Shown: positions 16,112-25,307 of the stretch, one piece after another | Numbering within the stretch: the stretch's first letter is position 1 | Layout: the number at the start of each line of letters is the position of its first letter | Assembly: GCF_003105115.1 (NCBI RefSeq) | Contig: NZ_QETH01000051.1 | Location: 1 to 32,546, forward strand | Origin: Flavobacterium sp. HTF | Lineage (GTDB): Bacteria; Bacteroidota; Bacteroidia; Flavobacteriales; Flavobacteriaceae | DNA: 32,546 bases | Direction of reading: 5' to 3' | Translations under genes and position numbers: made by a program | Notes under the pieces: generated by a model | Told to the model about the DNA's origin: nothing | What the model saw: the letters and a program-made list of their open reading frames with translations, nothing else | Database searches by the model: none

Positions 16112-17701
16112 ATGAAAACGATGAAAACATATATAAAATTATTTGCCCTTTCAAGCTTATTAGTTTTAGGAGCTTGTTCGGAAGATTTTTTAGAGAACGA
16201 ACCTTACACCGATAAGGTAACAGAGAATTTTTATAAAACACCATCTGATGCTTTCGAAGGCTTAGTAGCCGTTTATGATGTATTGCAAAGAGAAGCTTAT
16301 GGGACACAATTAATTGTAAGTGAGCAGGCATCCGATGATTGTTATGGAGGTTTTGGTATAGCAGATCCAACTGTAGATTTGCAATGGGACCGATTTGAAT
16401 ATACTACTGATAAGGACATGAATGCTCTTATCTGGACAAACTCTTACTTAGGAATTTACAGAGCCAATATTTTATTAGAAAATCTGGATAAAGTAAACTG
16501 GGGATCTCAAACTGCCCTGAAAACCCAATATGAAGCAGAAGCTCGTTTTTTAAGAGCACATTTTCACTTTCAGGCAGCTAAAATGTTTGGAGATATTGTT
16601 GCGTTAGATCATACTGTGACAACAAGTGAATTTCAATTACCAAGACAAGCTCCTGAAGTTACTTACTCTTTAATTGCAAACGATTTAAAATTTGCGGCAG
16701 ATAATTTAGGACCTGAAAATTATTCAAAACCAGGAAATGCTAATTACGGGCGTATTACAAAATGGGCTGCCGAAGCTTATTTGGCAAGAACATTTTTATT
16801 CTACACAGATTATTATGAAAAACCTGATTTAGCCGGAGTAGTTACAAAAGCTCAGGCTACAACATATATTAATGACGTAGTAAACAATAGCGGACACGGA
16901 TTAGTATCTGATTTTGCTAATCTTTGGTTAGCAGCTTCTTTTGAGAACTTTGCAGGAGAAGATAATACAGAAATGGTTTGGGCCGTTCGTTTTAACGGTT
17001 CAGGAAAAGGAAACTGGGATTTGCACGAAGGAAACCGTTTTCAGGTAAATATTGCACCACGTGGAGGAGCTATAGGGAAATATGCCACAGGATGGGGAGG
17101 AGCAACAGTAAATCCATTATTATATAAAGCATATGAACCTGGAGATACCCGCAGAGATGCAACAATTATTAGTTATGTTGATGAAGGCTTGAATTTTGAT
17201 GCAGAAGCAAGAGAACAGCGTCAGTATACAGGATATTCCTGGAAAAAATATTGCCCGATTACCAACGCAGCGGGAGTTGCTATTGTAGAAGCAAACGGAG
17301 GAAATTTTCAGATTGATAACTATCAGGATTATGCTATTATTCGTTATGCGGATGTATTGCTTATGGCTGCCGAACTAAATTTAGGTACAAACCAGGTACT
17401 GGCACAAGCAAATTTAGATAAGGTTCGTGACCGTGCCTTTAAAAATACTACAAATCGTAAAACTGTGAATAAAGAAAATATCATGGAAGAGCGTCGTTTA
17501 GAGTTAGCTCTGGAAGGGCAGCGTTATTTTGACTTAATTAGACAAGATATGGCGGTTACTAAAACTGCAATTGAAAAAAATCCTGCAGGATCTCAATTTG
17601 CTGTAACTTTTAGACCAGAAACTTTAGGGTGGTTTCCATTACCGCAATCTCAGATTGTACTTTCTAATGGAACTATCAAACAGAACCCAGGTTGGAATTA
17701 A
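16112..17701 (+). CDS. SusD/RagB-family surface glycan-binding lipoprotein
   Basis: Forms the lid of the SusC pore and binds glycan at the cell surface. 529 residues. Lipobox LVLGAC with Cys22 as the lipid site, followed by S-E-D-F, which resembles the surface-export signal described for F. johnsoniae lipoproteins. The helical TPR-like core shows typical SusD phrases: EARFLRAHFHFQAAKMFGD, ITKWAAEAYLARTFLF, YQDYAIIRYADVLLMAAE and ENIMEERRLELALEGQRYFD. The ending PLPQSQI ... LSNGTIKQNPGWN is characteristic of the family. It is coupled to susC and is part of the same operon. Confidence 0.95.
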   Translation: MKTMKTYIKLFALSSLLVLGACSEDFLENEPYTDKVTENFYKTPSDAFEGLVAVYDVLQREAYGTQLIVSEQASDDCYGGFGIADPTVDLQWDRFEYTTDKDMNALIWTNSYLGIYRANILLENLDKVNWGSQTALKTQYEAEARFLRAHFHFQAAKMFGDIVALDHTVTTSEFQLPRQAPEVTYSLIANDLKFAADNLGPENYSKPGNANYGRITKWAAEAYLARTFLFYTDYYEKPDLAGVVTKAQATTYINDVVNNSGHGLVSDFANLWLAASFENFAGEDNTEMVWAVRFNGSGKGNWDLHEGNRFQVNIAPRGGAIGKYATGWGGATVNPLLYKAYEPGDTRRDATIISYVDEGLNFDAEAREQRQYTGYSWKKYCPITNAAGVAIVEANGGNFQIDNYQDYAIIRYADVLLMAAELNLGTNQVLAQANLDKVRDRAFKNTTNRKTVNKENIMEERRLELALEGQRYFDLIRQDMAVTKTAIEKNPAGSQFAVTFRPETLGWFPLPQSQIVLSNGTIKQNPGWN

Positions 17702-17712
17702 CTAATAAACAA

Positions 17713-18591
17713 ATGATTATGAAACGTATATTATATATAATAATAGCAGCAGTAACGATAAGTTCATTGTTATTTTCATGCGAGCCTGTTGAAGATCGTG
17801 AAAACCTGCCTGCGGTAAATTTAACTGCTGAAACAATTAAGTTTTCGGTAAAACCAACAGCTGAAAATCCAAACATTGTAGCTTTAAAAAATGAAGACCC
17901 AACTGTAATTCCATACTGGAAATATGTTGACGGAAATGGAAATGAAATAGGACATTCAAATAAAAGCAATGATCAAATAAGTTTTCCATTTGCAGGTAAA
18001 TACACTGTTTATTTCACTGCTTATACAAGAGGTGGTTCTGTAGATGCGGCTCCTGTAACTATTAATATAGCTCAAAATGATGAGAGTCAGTTTGCTGATG
18101 AAAGATGGAACTTACTTACTAATGGAGCGGCAGGAAAAACATGGGTTTTGTATATGACAGCACCTCTTGAATTTATTGGAAAACCAGCAACTCCTTACCA
18201 AAATATTGCTGTGAGTGGTCATGGATGGTGGCCAAATCTTTCAGACATTTCATGGGCAGGATTAGAAAACAAAGATTGGGGAGAAGTTACTTTTAACCTT
18301 AACGGAGGATACAATGTTTCGGTTACCCAAACAAATCCAACTATAGGAAGTACGGCAAAAACAACTAAAACCGGGACTTTTAATTTTGGACTTACTACAG
18401 GGCAAACCAATGATAGAATTGTTTTCAACGGAGGAACAGAAATGTTGCACCCAAATGAAGCAAGTTATTTTAGTTCTTCATTTAGTTTTACAAATATTCA
18501 GATTGTAGAACTTACAGAAACAACTCTGGCTTTTATAGCAATTAGAGCAGATGGCGACAATTTGATTTATCATTTAGTAGCAAAACAATAG
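17713..18591 (+). CDS. Lipoprotein in SusE/F position, putative surface glycan-binding protein
   Basis: I recognise no named family with confidence. The start is placed at ATG 17713 (MIMKRILYIII); ATG 17719 is equally possible, while a longer TTG form would overlap susD. Signal peptide with lipobox LLFSC. An N-terminal PKD/Ig-like beta domain follows (about 30-130, ending AGKYTVYFTAYTRGGSVDAAPVTINIAQ). The C-terminal domain (about 135-292) is rich in Trp and Gly, with HGWWPNLSDISWAGLENKDWG, and ends in beta strands. It lies directly after susD, the usual place of an extra surface glycan-binding protein. Trp clusters fit carbohydrate stacking. The role as a glycan binder is inferred from position and composition. 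Confidence 0.75.
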   Translation: MIMKRILYIIIAAVTISSLLFSCEPVEDRENLPAVNLTAETIKFSVKPTAENPNIVALKNEDPTVIPYWKYVDGNGNEIGHSNKSNDQISFPFAGKYTVYFTAYTRGGSVDAAPVTINIAQNDESQFADERWNLLTNGAAGKTWVLYMTAPLEFIGKPATPYQNIAVSGHGWWPNLSDISWAGLENKDWGEVTFNLNGGYNVSVTQTNPTIGSTAKTTKTGTFNFGLTTGQTNDRIVFNGGTEMLHPNEASYFSSSFSFTNIQIVELTETTLAFIAIRADGDNLIYHLVAKQ

Positions 18592-18606
18592 TTAAGTTAG
18601 TTTTTT

Positions 18607-18651
18607 AAGTCTCAGTTTTCTAAACAGTTTCTGTTTTTTAAACTGAGGCTT
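18607..18651 (+). terminator. Hairpin after the susCD-lipoprotein segment
   Basis: AAGTCTCAGTTT at 18607-18618 pairs with AAACTGAGGCTT at 18640-18651, 11 of 12 plus one G-U. The following T-run is interrupted, so it may be a partial terminator that lowers expression of the downstream enzymes relative to susCD. Confidence 0.6.
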
Positions 18652-18689
18652 ATAATTATTTTTCTAATTCCATTTTCAAAAAAGTACTC

Positions 18690-21173
18690 ATGCACAAAAG
18701 AAACAATTTAAGCCTGCTTCCTCTGTTAATTTTTGTTGGAACAATTTTATTAGGCTCCTGCAGTAAAAAAGAAGATCTTTTTAAAAACCGAAAAGTTTCT
18801 TTTAATGCCAATTGGAGTTTTCACTTAAATGACAGTATTGCAGATAAAGATACGATCGGAACTTCAACAAGATGGAGAACACTAAACGTACCGCACGATT
18901 GGGGAGTAGAAGGTAAATTTGATGAAAAAAGCCCTGCCGGATATGGAGGAGGATCACTTAATGGTGGTCTTGGATGGTACAAAAAAACATTTAAAGTCGC
19001 TGCTGAAGACAGCACAAAAATCACTTCAATAACTTTTGACGGCGTTTACAAAAACAGCGAAGTCTGGATAAACGGACATTATTTAGGAAAACGTCCAAAC
19101 GGATATATAGGTTTTCAATATGACATGTCCCCATACTTAAACTATGGAGATAAAAACAACGAAATAATTGTTAAGGTTGACAATTCAAAACAACCAAATT
19201 CACGCTGGTATTCAGGTTCAGGAATTTTTAGAAATGTCTGGATAGAAACCACAGCTAAGCTTCATGTAGCACATTGGGGAACGTATGTTACAACTCCAAA
19301 AGTTACTGCAGAAAAAGCTTCCGTAGCTATTGAAACAACGATTCAGAATCAAAGTTCAGAATCAAAAAAGGCAACAATAATTACTACTATTTTTAAAGAA
19401 GACACCAAAGTAACATCAGTTACCCAAGATATAACAATTGCTGCAGACGGAAAACAAACCATTAAACAAGAAGCGCAGGTTGAAACCCCCATTTTATGGT
19501 CCGTAGAAAAACCGGAATTATATACAGCAGTTACAGAAATTTCGCTTGACGATAAAATAATAGACCAATACAAAACCAATTTCGGAATCAGGGATTTTAA
19601 ATTTGATCTTGATAAAGGTTTCATTCTGAACGGAAAACAGCTAAAAATAAAAGGAGTTTGTCTTCATCATGATTTAGGTCCGTTAGGTTCTGCAATCAAT
19701 ACGCGCGCCATCGAAAGACAATTGGAAATCATGAAAGGAATGGGTGTAAACGGAATCAGGACTTCTCATAATCCGCCTGCTCCCGAACTTTTAGAACTTT
19801 GTGATAAAATGGGTTTCATTGTCATGGACGAAGCTTTTGACATGTGGAAACAAAGCAAAACAAAATACGATTACGCAACCGATTGGGACAAATGGCATAA
19901 AACCGATTTAATAGATCAATTGCTTCGTGACCGAAATCACCCAAGTGTTTTTATCTGGAGTATCGGAAATGAAATTCCGGAACAATGGAATGAAACCGGC
20001 GTTGAAATTGCCAAAGAATTAGCAGCCATAACCCGCCACTATGATAAAACAAGACCGCTTACAGCAGGAATGAACCCTCCGGTAAATATGAATATCGACG
20101 AGGTAACTTTACAGTTTGAAAAAAAGAACGTTCAGTTTAATGCCATTGCAGCTTCGGGAGTTTTAGACCTTATTGGTTATAATTATGCGCATCAAACGTA
20201 TGAACATCACAAAAAGAATTTCCCTGACAAACCATTTATAGCAACCGAAACTACTTCGGGTTTACAGACACGCGGTTATTATGACGCTGTTTCAGATACC
20301 ATAAAAAAATGGCCGGTAAGATGGGATCTTAAATTCACGGGAGGAAATCCCGGTAATACCGTTTCGGCTTATGATCAGGTGCAGGCACCCTGGGGTTCAA
20401 CACATGAAGCAACATGGAAAGTGATTAAAAAACACGATTTCCTTTCGGGAATGTACATCTGGACAGGTTTCGATTATATCGGTGAACCAACTCCCTACGA
20501 ATGGCCTTCTGTAAGTTCATATTTCGGAATTGTAGATATAGCAGGTTTTCCAAAAGACGTGTATTATATGTACCAAAGCGAATGGACAGACAAAACCGTA
20601 CTGCACATTTTTCCGCATTGGAACTGGAAAGCAGGACAAACTGTAGACGTTTGGGCGTATTACAATAATGCAGATGAAGTGGAACTTTTCCTTAATGGAA
20701 AATCAGTTGGAGTCCGCAGCAAAAAAGGAGAAGATTTGCACGTCATGTGGAGAATTCCTTTTCAGCCGGGAACGTTAAAAGCAGTTTCCCGTAAAAATGG
20801 AAAAACTGTTTTGGAAACCGAAATCAAAACAGCCGAAAATCCATCACAATTAAAATTAACAGCAGACAGAAGTACCATAAAAGCAGATGAAAATGATTTG
20901 TCTTTTGTAACGGTAGATATTTTGGATGAAAAAGGAACTTTAGCGCCGAACGCGAATAATGAAATTAGTTTTTCATTAAAAGGAAATGGAAAAATTGTTG
21001 GAGTTTCCAGCGGAGATCCGGTAAGTCACGAATCTTTCAAAGGAACTAAACACACGGCACTTAACGGAAAATGTCTGGTTATTGTTCAATCCGGCAAGCA
21101 ATCCGGAAGATTGGAATTAACCGCAAAAGCAAATGGATTAAAACCTTCTACAATTGTAATTACGACAGAATAA
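18690..21173 (+). CDS. Glycoside hydrolase family 2, probable beta-galactosidase, lipoprotein
   Basis: 827 residues. Lipobox ILLGSC with Cys24. The GH2 sugar-binding domain is at about 35-195 (PHDWGVEGKF, GYGGGSLNGGLGWYKKTF, SEVWINGHYLGKRPNGYIGF), the Ig-like domain at about 200-305 and the TIM barrel at about 307-600. The acid/base is Glu428 in IWSIGNEIPEQW and the nucleophile Glu520 in PFIATETTSG. Two C-terminal beta domains include the DUF4982-like segment HWNWKAGQTVDVWAYYN and a bacterial Ig-like end. The architecture fits beta-galactosidase. In xyloglucan loci such enzymes remove side-chain galactose. Beta-glucuronidase or alpha-L-arabinopyranosidase activity cannot be excluded. Confidence 0.9.
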   Translation: MHKRNNLSLLPLLIFVGTILLGSCSKKEDLFKNRKVSFNANWSFHLNDSIADKDTIGTSTRWRTLNVPHDWGVEGKFDEKSPAGYGGGSLNGGLGWYKKTFKVAAEDSTKITSITFDGVYKNSEVWINGHYLGKRPNGYIGFQYDMSPYLNYGDKNNEIIVKVDNSKQPNSRWYSGSGIFRNVWIETTAKLHVAHWGTYVTTPKVTAEKASVAIETTIQNQSSESKKATIITTIFKEDTKVTSVTQDITIAADGKQTIKQEAQVETPILWSVEKPELYTAVTEISLDDKIIDQYKTNFGIRDFKFDLDKGFILNGKQLKIKGVCLHHDLGPLGSAINTRAIERQLEIMKGMGVNGIRTSHNPPAPELLELCDKMGFIVMDEAFDMWKQSKTKYDYATDWDKWHKTDLIDQLLRDRNHPSVFIWSIGNEIPEQWNETGVEIAKELAAITRHYDKTRPLTAGMNPPVNMNIDEVTLQFEKKNVQFNAIAASGVLDLIGYNYAHQTYEHHKKNFPDKPFIATETTSGLQTRGYYDAVSDTIKKWPVRWDLKFTGGNPGNTVSAYDQVQAPWGSTHEATWKVIKKHDFLSGMYIWTGFDYIGEPTPYEWPSVSSYFGIVDIAGFPKDVYYMYQSEWTDKTVLHIFPHWNWKAGQTVDVWAYYNNADEVELFLNGKSVGVRSKKGEDLHVMWRIPFQPGTLKAVSRKNGKTVLETEIKTAENPSQLKLTADRSTIKADENDLSFVTVDILDEKGTLAPNANNEISFSLKGNGKIVGVSSGDPVSHESFKGTKHTALNGKCLVIVQSGKQSGRLELTAKANGLKPSTIVITTE

Positions 21174-21200
21174 ATCTGCTCTTACTAAGAAAACATCATT

Positions 21201-22778
21201 ATGAAAATAAACTTAAAACCACTTTTTGTTTTATTAATTCTGGTCAATGGTACTTTGTTTGCACAAAATACCATTGATACCAGAATTATTAAGGTGGATT
21301 ATAATAAAACAGCCGGAAAACTCAACACGATGTTCAAAGAATGTGTTGGAGCCGGAAGAGCAAATGAAGGTCTGAGAGCCGACTGGCAGCAACAACTGGC
21401 AATGACCAAAAAAGAATGCGATTTTAAATACATCAGAATGCACGGTTTATTGTCGGATGATATGGCCGTTTACAGAGAAGATGCAAAAGGAAATCCGGAA
21501 TACAATTATCAATATATCGATGTTTTGTATGATTTTCTTCTGAGTATTAAAGTGAAACCTTTTGTTGAATTAGGTTTTATGCCATCAGCATTGGCAAGTG
21601 GAAAAGAAACTATTTTTTGGTGGAAAGGAAATGTTACACCTCCAAAAGATTATAAAAAATGGGAAGATTTAGTTCAAAACCTTACGGCACATTTTACAGA
21701 ACGTTATGGTGCAGATGAAGTAAAAACATGGTATTTTGAAGTTTGGAACGAGCCCAATTTATCGCCAGGTTTCTGGACAGGTACACAAGCAGAATATTTT
21801 AAATTATACGAATATGCAGCACGAGGCATAAAAAGTGTAAACCCAGGCTATAAAGTAGGAGGCCCGGCAACAGCAGGAGCAGCCTGGGTTCCTGAAACCA
21901 TTGATTTTTGTGCTAAAAACAAAGTACCTCTGGATTTTATTTCGACACATACTTACGGTGTAAACCAGGGATATTTAGACGAATTCGGAACTTCCGGAAC
22001 CGTCCTGAGTCCTGACGATAATAGTGTGAGCGGCGATGTTATCAATTCGCGTAAGCAAATAACCAATTCGGCTATGCCAAATCTTGAACTGCATTATACA
22101 GAATGGAGTTCTTCTTATACACCTGCAGACCCGATTCACGACAGTTACCATTCGGCAGCTTATATTTTACATAAACTAAAACAAAGCGGTGACGCAGCTA
22201 ACTCTATGTCTTATTGGGTTTTTACCGATATTTTTGAGGAACCGGGACCAAGATTTACACCGTTCCATGGTGGATTTGGATTACTAAATACGCAGGGAAT
22301 CAAAAAACCGGCTTATTTCTCTTATTCGTTTATGAACAAATTAGGCGATACGGAACTTCAGAACAAAGACAATTCTTCGTGGGCAACTAAAAGTAAAAAT
22401 GGGGACGTTCAATTATTATTCTGGGATTTTACCAATACGCATCCGGGAGAAAAAGTCTGGAACCAGACCTATTATGTTCAGGACCTTCCATCTAAAGAAA
22501 AAGGAAAAGTAAAAATTGAACTTGACGGGTTACAAAAAGGCAAATATATTGTAGAAATTTACAAAGTGGGTTATAAAGTAAATGATGCCTATGCAGATTA
22601 TCTGGCATTGAATAAACCAGGCCAGCTAACTCTTCAACAAGTAAAAACCATCAAAGAGAAAAACAACGGATCTCCTGTTCTAACAGAAAAAATCACCGTT
22701 GATGCGAAAGGAACTTTTAACAGGGAATTTAAAATCAATGAAAATGATGTTGTGCTGGTAAATCTTATCAAACAATAA
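21201..22778 (+). CDS. Glycoside hydrolase family 39, probable beta-xylosidase
   Basis: 525 residues. Signal peptide about 1-21 (LLILVNGTLFAQ) with no lipobox, so probably periplasmic. The TIM barrel has the family acid/base Glu184 in FEVWNEPNLSPGFW and nucleophile Glu301 in LHYTEWSSS. ISTHTYGV and the C-terminal beta domain are also typical. GH39 enzymes split beta-xylosides, releasing xylose from short oligosaccharides. The gene lies 27 bp after GH2 and 46 bp before GH3. Release of xylose here fits the xylBA genes at the head of the locus and the inferred inducer. Confidence 0.92.
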   Translation: MKINLKPLFVLLILVNGTLFAQNTIDTRIIKVDYNKTAGKLNTMFKECVGAGRANEGLRADWQQQLAMTKKECDFKYIRMHGLLSDDMAVYREDAKGNPEYNYQYIDVLYDFLLSIKVKPFVELGFMPSALASGKETIFWWKGNVTPPKDYKKWEDLVQNLTAHFTERYGADEVKTWYFEVWNEPNLSPGFWTGTQAEYFKLYEYAARGIKSVNPGYKVGGPATAGAAWVPETIDFCAKNKVPLDFISTHTYGVNQGYLDEFGTSGTVLSPDDNSVSGDVINSRKQITNSAMPNLELHYTEWSSSYTPADPIHDSYHSAAYILHKLKQSGDAANSMSYWVFTDIFEEPGPRFTPFHGGFGLLNTQGIKKPAYFSYSFMNKLGDTELQNKDNSSWATKSKNGDVQLLFWDFTNTHPGEKVWNQTYYVQDLPSKEKGKVKIELDGLQKGKYIVEIYKVGYKVNDAYADYLALNKPGQLTLQQVKTIKEKNNGSPVLTEKITVDAKGTFNREFKINENDVVLVNLIKQ

Positions 22779-22824
22779 ACTCTTTTAAACAGCTAATACA
22801 GAAAACCATAATAAATTATTAAGC

Positions 22825-25062
22825 ATGAAAAATAAAATAATATTCCTATCAGCGGCTTTGGCTTTTGCAGCGTTTACTTCTTGTAAAGACGATGTACAAA
22901 GTTCGGGTACTGATTCGGCTCAGACAGAAGAATATCAAGGAAAAGAAATCGGCACAGAACATGATGCTGAAATAGACAAGCTGATTGCTCAAATGACAAT
23001 TGAGGAAAAAATAGGAATGTTACACGGTAATAGTATGTTTAGCAATGGAGGTGTAAAACGTCTTGGGATTCCGGAACTAAAAATGGCAGACGGACCATTG
23101 GGAGTTCGTGAGGAAATTTCCCGTGACAACTGGGCACCGGCAGGACTTACCAATGATTTTGCGACTTATTACCCGGCGGGAGGCGGTTTGGCTGCTACCT
23201 GGAATACTGAAATGGCGCATACTTTTGGAAATAGTTTAGGAGAAGAATTACGTGCAAGAGATAAAGATATGCTGCTTTCGCCGGCCATCAATATGGTAAG
23301 AACTCCACTTGGAGGAAGAACTTACGAATACATGTCTGAAGATCCGTTTTTGAATAAAAAAATTGCGGTACCCCTGATTGTTGGTTTACAGGAAAAAGAT
23401 GTGATGGCCTGCGTAAAACATTTTGCAGCAAATAATCAGGAAACAAATCGTGATTTTGTAGATGTTCAGATTGACGAGCGTGCCCTTCGTGAAATTTATT
23501 TACCGGCTTTTGAAGCATCAGTAAAAGAAGCAAAATCGTATTCTATAATGGGTGCCTACAATAAATTCAGAGGCGAATATTTATGTGAGAATGATTATAT
23601 GCTGAATAAAATTCTTCGTGATGAATGGGGATTTAAAGGAATTGTAGTTTCAGACTGGGCTGCGGTGCATTCAACAGGGAAATCTTTGAAAAATGGTTTA
23701 GATATTGAAATGGGAACTCCAAAACCATTCAACGAATTCTTCCTTGCCGATAAACTGATTGCAGCAGTTAAATCAGGAGAAGTTTCAGAAGCTGAAATTA
23801 ATCTTCATGTAAAACGAATTTTGCGCGTTTTATATCAGGTAAAAGCAATGGGAGGCGGAACCCGTGCCAAGGGAAGCATTGCGACAGAAGCACATTATCA
23901 GGATGCATACAAAATTGCGGCTGAGTCTGTAGTTTTATTAAAAAATGAAAATAATGCACTTCCGTTACAACTGGACGGAGTAAAATCTATTGCTGTAATC
24001 GGAAACAATGCGACGAAGAAAAATGCTTTAGGAGGATTTGGTGCAGGTGTAAAAACCAAAAGAGAAGTCACACCTCTTGAAGGTCTGAAAAACAGACTTC
24101 CTTCATCAGTAAAAATTAATTATGCAGAAGGTTATCTGGAGCGTTACGAAGAAAAAAATAAAGGAAATTTAGGAAATATCACTTCAACCGGACCAGTAAC
24201 GATCGATCAGTTAGATCCTGCAAAAGTTAAAGAAGCAGTAGAAGCAGCAAAAAATTCCGATGTAGCGATCATTTTTGCGGGTTCAAACCGTGATTACGAA
24301 ACAGAAGCTTCTGACCGCAGAGATTTACACTTACCATTTGGACAGGAAGAATTAATCAAAAAAGTACTGGCTGTTAATCCAAGAACAATTGTAGTTATGA
24401 TTGCAGGAGCCCCTTTTGATGTGAATGAAGTAAGTAAAAAAACGTCAGCATTAGTATGGAGTTGGTTTAATGGTTCTGAAGGAGGAAATGCCCTGGCAGA
24501 TGTATTGTTAGGAAAAGTAAATCCGTCAGGAAAATTACCATGGACAATGCCGAAAAATATTATGGATTCTCCGGCGCATGCTACAAACAGTTTCCCGGGC
24601 GGAAAAACAGTTAATTATGCAGAAGGTATTTTAATAGGATATCGCTGGTTTGATACTAAAAACGTAGCACCATTATATCCTTTCGGATATGGATTATCGT
24701 ATACCACTTTTGCTTTTGACAATGCAAAAACCGATAAAACATCTTATGCCCAGAACGAAGTGATAGAAGTTTCTGTTGAGGTAAAAAACACAGGAAAAAC
24801 AGACGGAAAAGAAGTAGTTCAATTGTACACTTCAAAATCTGATTCTAAGATTACACGTGCCGCACAGGAATTAAAAGGATTCAAAAAAACAGCTGTAAAA
24901 GCCGGAAGTTCAAATACAGTTACAATCAAAGTTCCTGTAAAAGAATTAGCATATTATGACGTTGCAGCCAAAAAATGGACAGTTGAACCAGGAAAATATA
25001 CGCTGAAAATAGGTAACTCTTCAAGAGATATCAAAAAAGAAGTTTCAGTAACAATCAAATAA
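22825..25062 (+). CDS. Glycoside hydrolase family 3 beta-glucosidase/beta-xylosidase, lipoprotein
   Basis: 745 residues. Lipobox AAFTSC with Cys20, followed directly by K-D-D-V. The N-terminal barrel has KMADGPLGVRE, GGRTYEYMSEDP, KHFAANNQETNR and nucleophile Asp277 in VVSDWAA. The second alpha/beta domain carries the probable acid/base Glu in YETEASDRRDLHLP, and a fibronectin-III-like C-terminal domain follows (VEVKNTGKTDGKEVVQLY). It removes non-reducing terminal beta-linked glucose or xylose; sequence alone does not separate the two. A lysine and two aspartates after the lipid cysteine resemble surface-export signals known in related genera, so it may act outside the cell. Confidence 0.92.
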   Translation: MKNKIIFLSAALAFAAFTSCKDDVQSSGTDSAQTEEYQGKEIGTEHDAEIDKLIAQMTIEEKIGMLHGNSMFSNGGVKRLGIPELKMADGPLGVREEISRDNWAPAGLTNDFATYYPAGGGLAATWNTEMAHTFGNSLGEELRARDKDMLLSPAINMVRTPLGGRTYEYMSEDPFLNKKIAVPLIVGLQEKDVMACVKHFAANNQETNRDFVDVQIDERALREIYLPAFEASVKEAKSYSIMGAYNKFRGEYLCENDYMLNKILRDEWGFKGIVVSDWAAVHSTGKSLKNGLDIEMGTPKPFNEFFLADKLIAAVKSGEVSEAEINLHVKRILRVLYQVKAMGGGTRAKGSIATEAHYQDAYKIAAESVVLLKNENNALPLQLDGVKSIAVIGNNATKKNALGGFGAGVKTKREVTPLEGLKNRLPSSVKINYAEGYLERYEEKNKGNLGNITSTGPVTIDQLDPAKVKEAVEAAKNSDVAIIFAGSNRDYETEASDRRDLHLPFGQEELIKKVLAVNPRTIVVMIAGAPFDVNEVSKKTSALVWSWFNGSEGGNALADVLLGKVNPSGKLPWTMPKNIMDSPAHATNSFPGGKTVNYAEGILIGYRWFDTKNVAPLYPFGYGLSYTTFAFDNAKTDKTSYAQNEVIEVSVEVKNTGKTDGKEVVQLYTSKSDSKITRAAQELKGFKKTAVKAGSSNTVTIKVPVKELAYYDVAAKKWTVEPGKYTLKIGNSSRDIKKEVSVTIK

Positions 25063-25070
25063 TTTTTAAA

Positions 25071-25279
25071 ACCATATAAGGGATATAAGTTCATTTAAAT
25101 CAAAGCTTACATTTTCTTATATCCTTTATATGGTTAAAATCATAGAGACCATTGCGTAAACCTTTGCGGGCCTTGCGGTTAAAGTCGGCACCATATAGTT
25201 TTTGATTTAAATGAACTTATATCCCTTATATGGTAAATCTTTTCAACCATATCGTAAACCTTCGGACTTTGCGGTAAAA
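25071..25279. repeat. Nested palindrome and tandem repeat between GH3 and GH5
   Basis: ACCATATAAGGGATATAAGT... at 25071-25104 is the exact reverse complement of 25201-25234 (34 bp, no mismatch). A third copy, CTTATATCCTTTATATGGTT at 25116-25135, also pairs with the left arm (19 of 20), so two alternative hairpins are possible. The right-hand material is itself a tandem direct repeat with a 100-bp period: CTTATATCC[T/C]TTATATGGT, then ACCAT-N2-CGTAAACCTT and a CTTTGCGG-type tail, at 25116-25183 and 25216-25279. There is no gene in it. Confidence 0.85.
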
Positions 25280-25307
25280 ACACTAACTAACCATAATTTT
25301 TATAAAC

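Noticed and set aside
25063..25307. CRISPR-like array between GH3 and GH5
   Set aside because: Only two or three repeat units in mixed orientation, no regular spacers and no cas genes; better described as palindromic plus tandem repeats.
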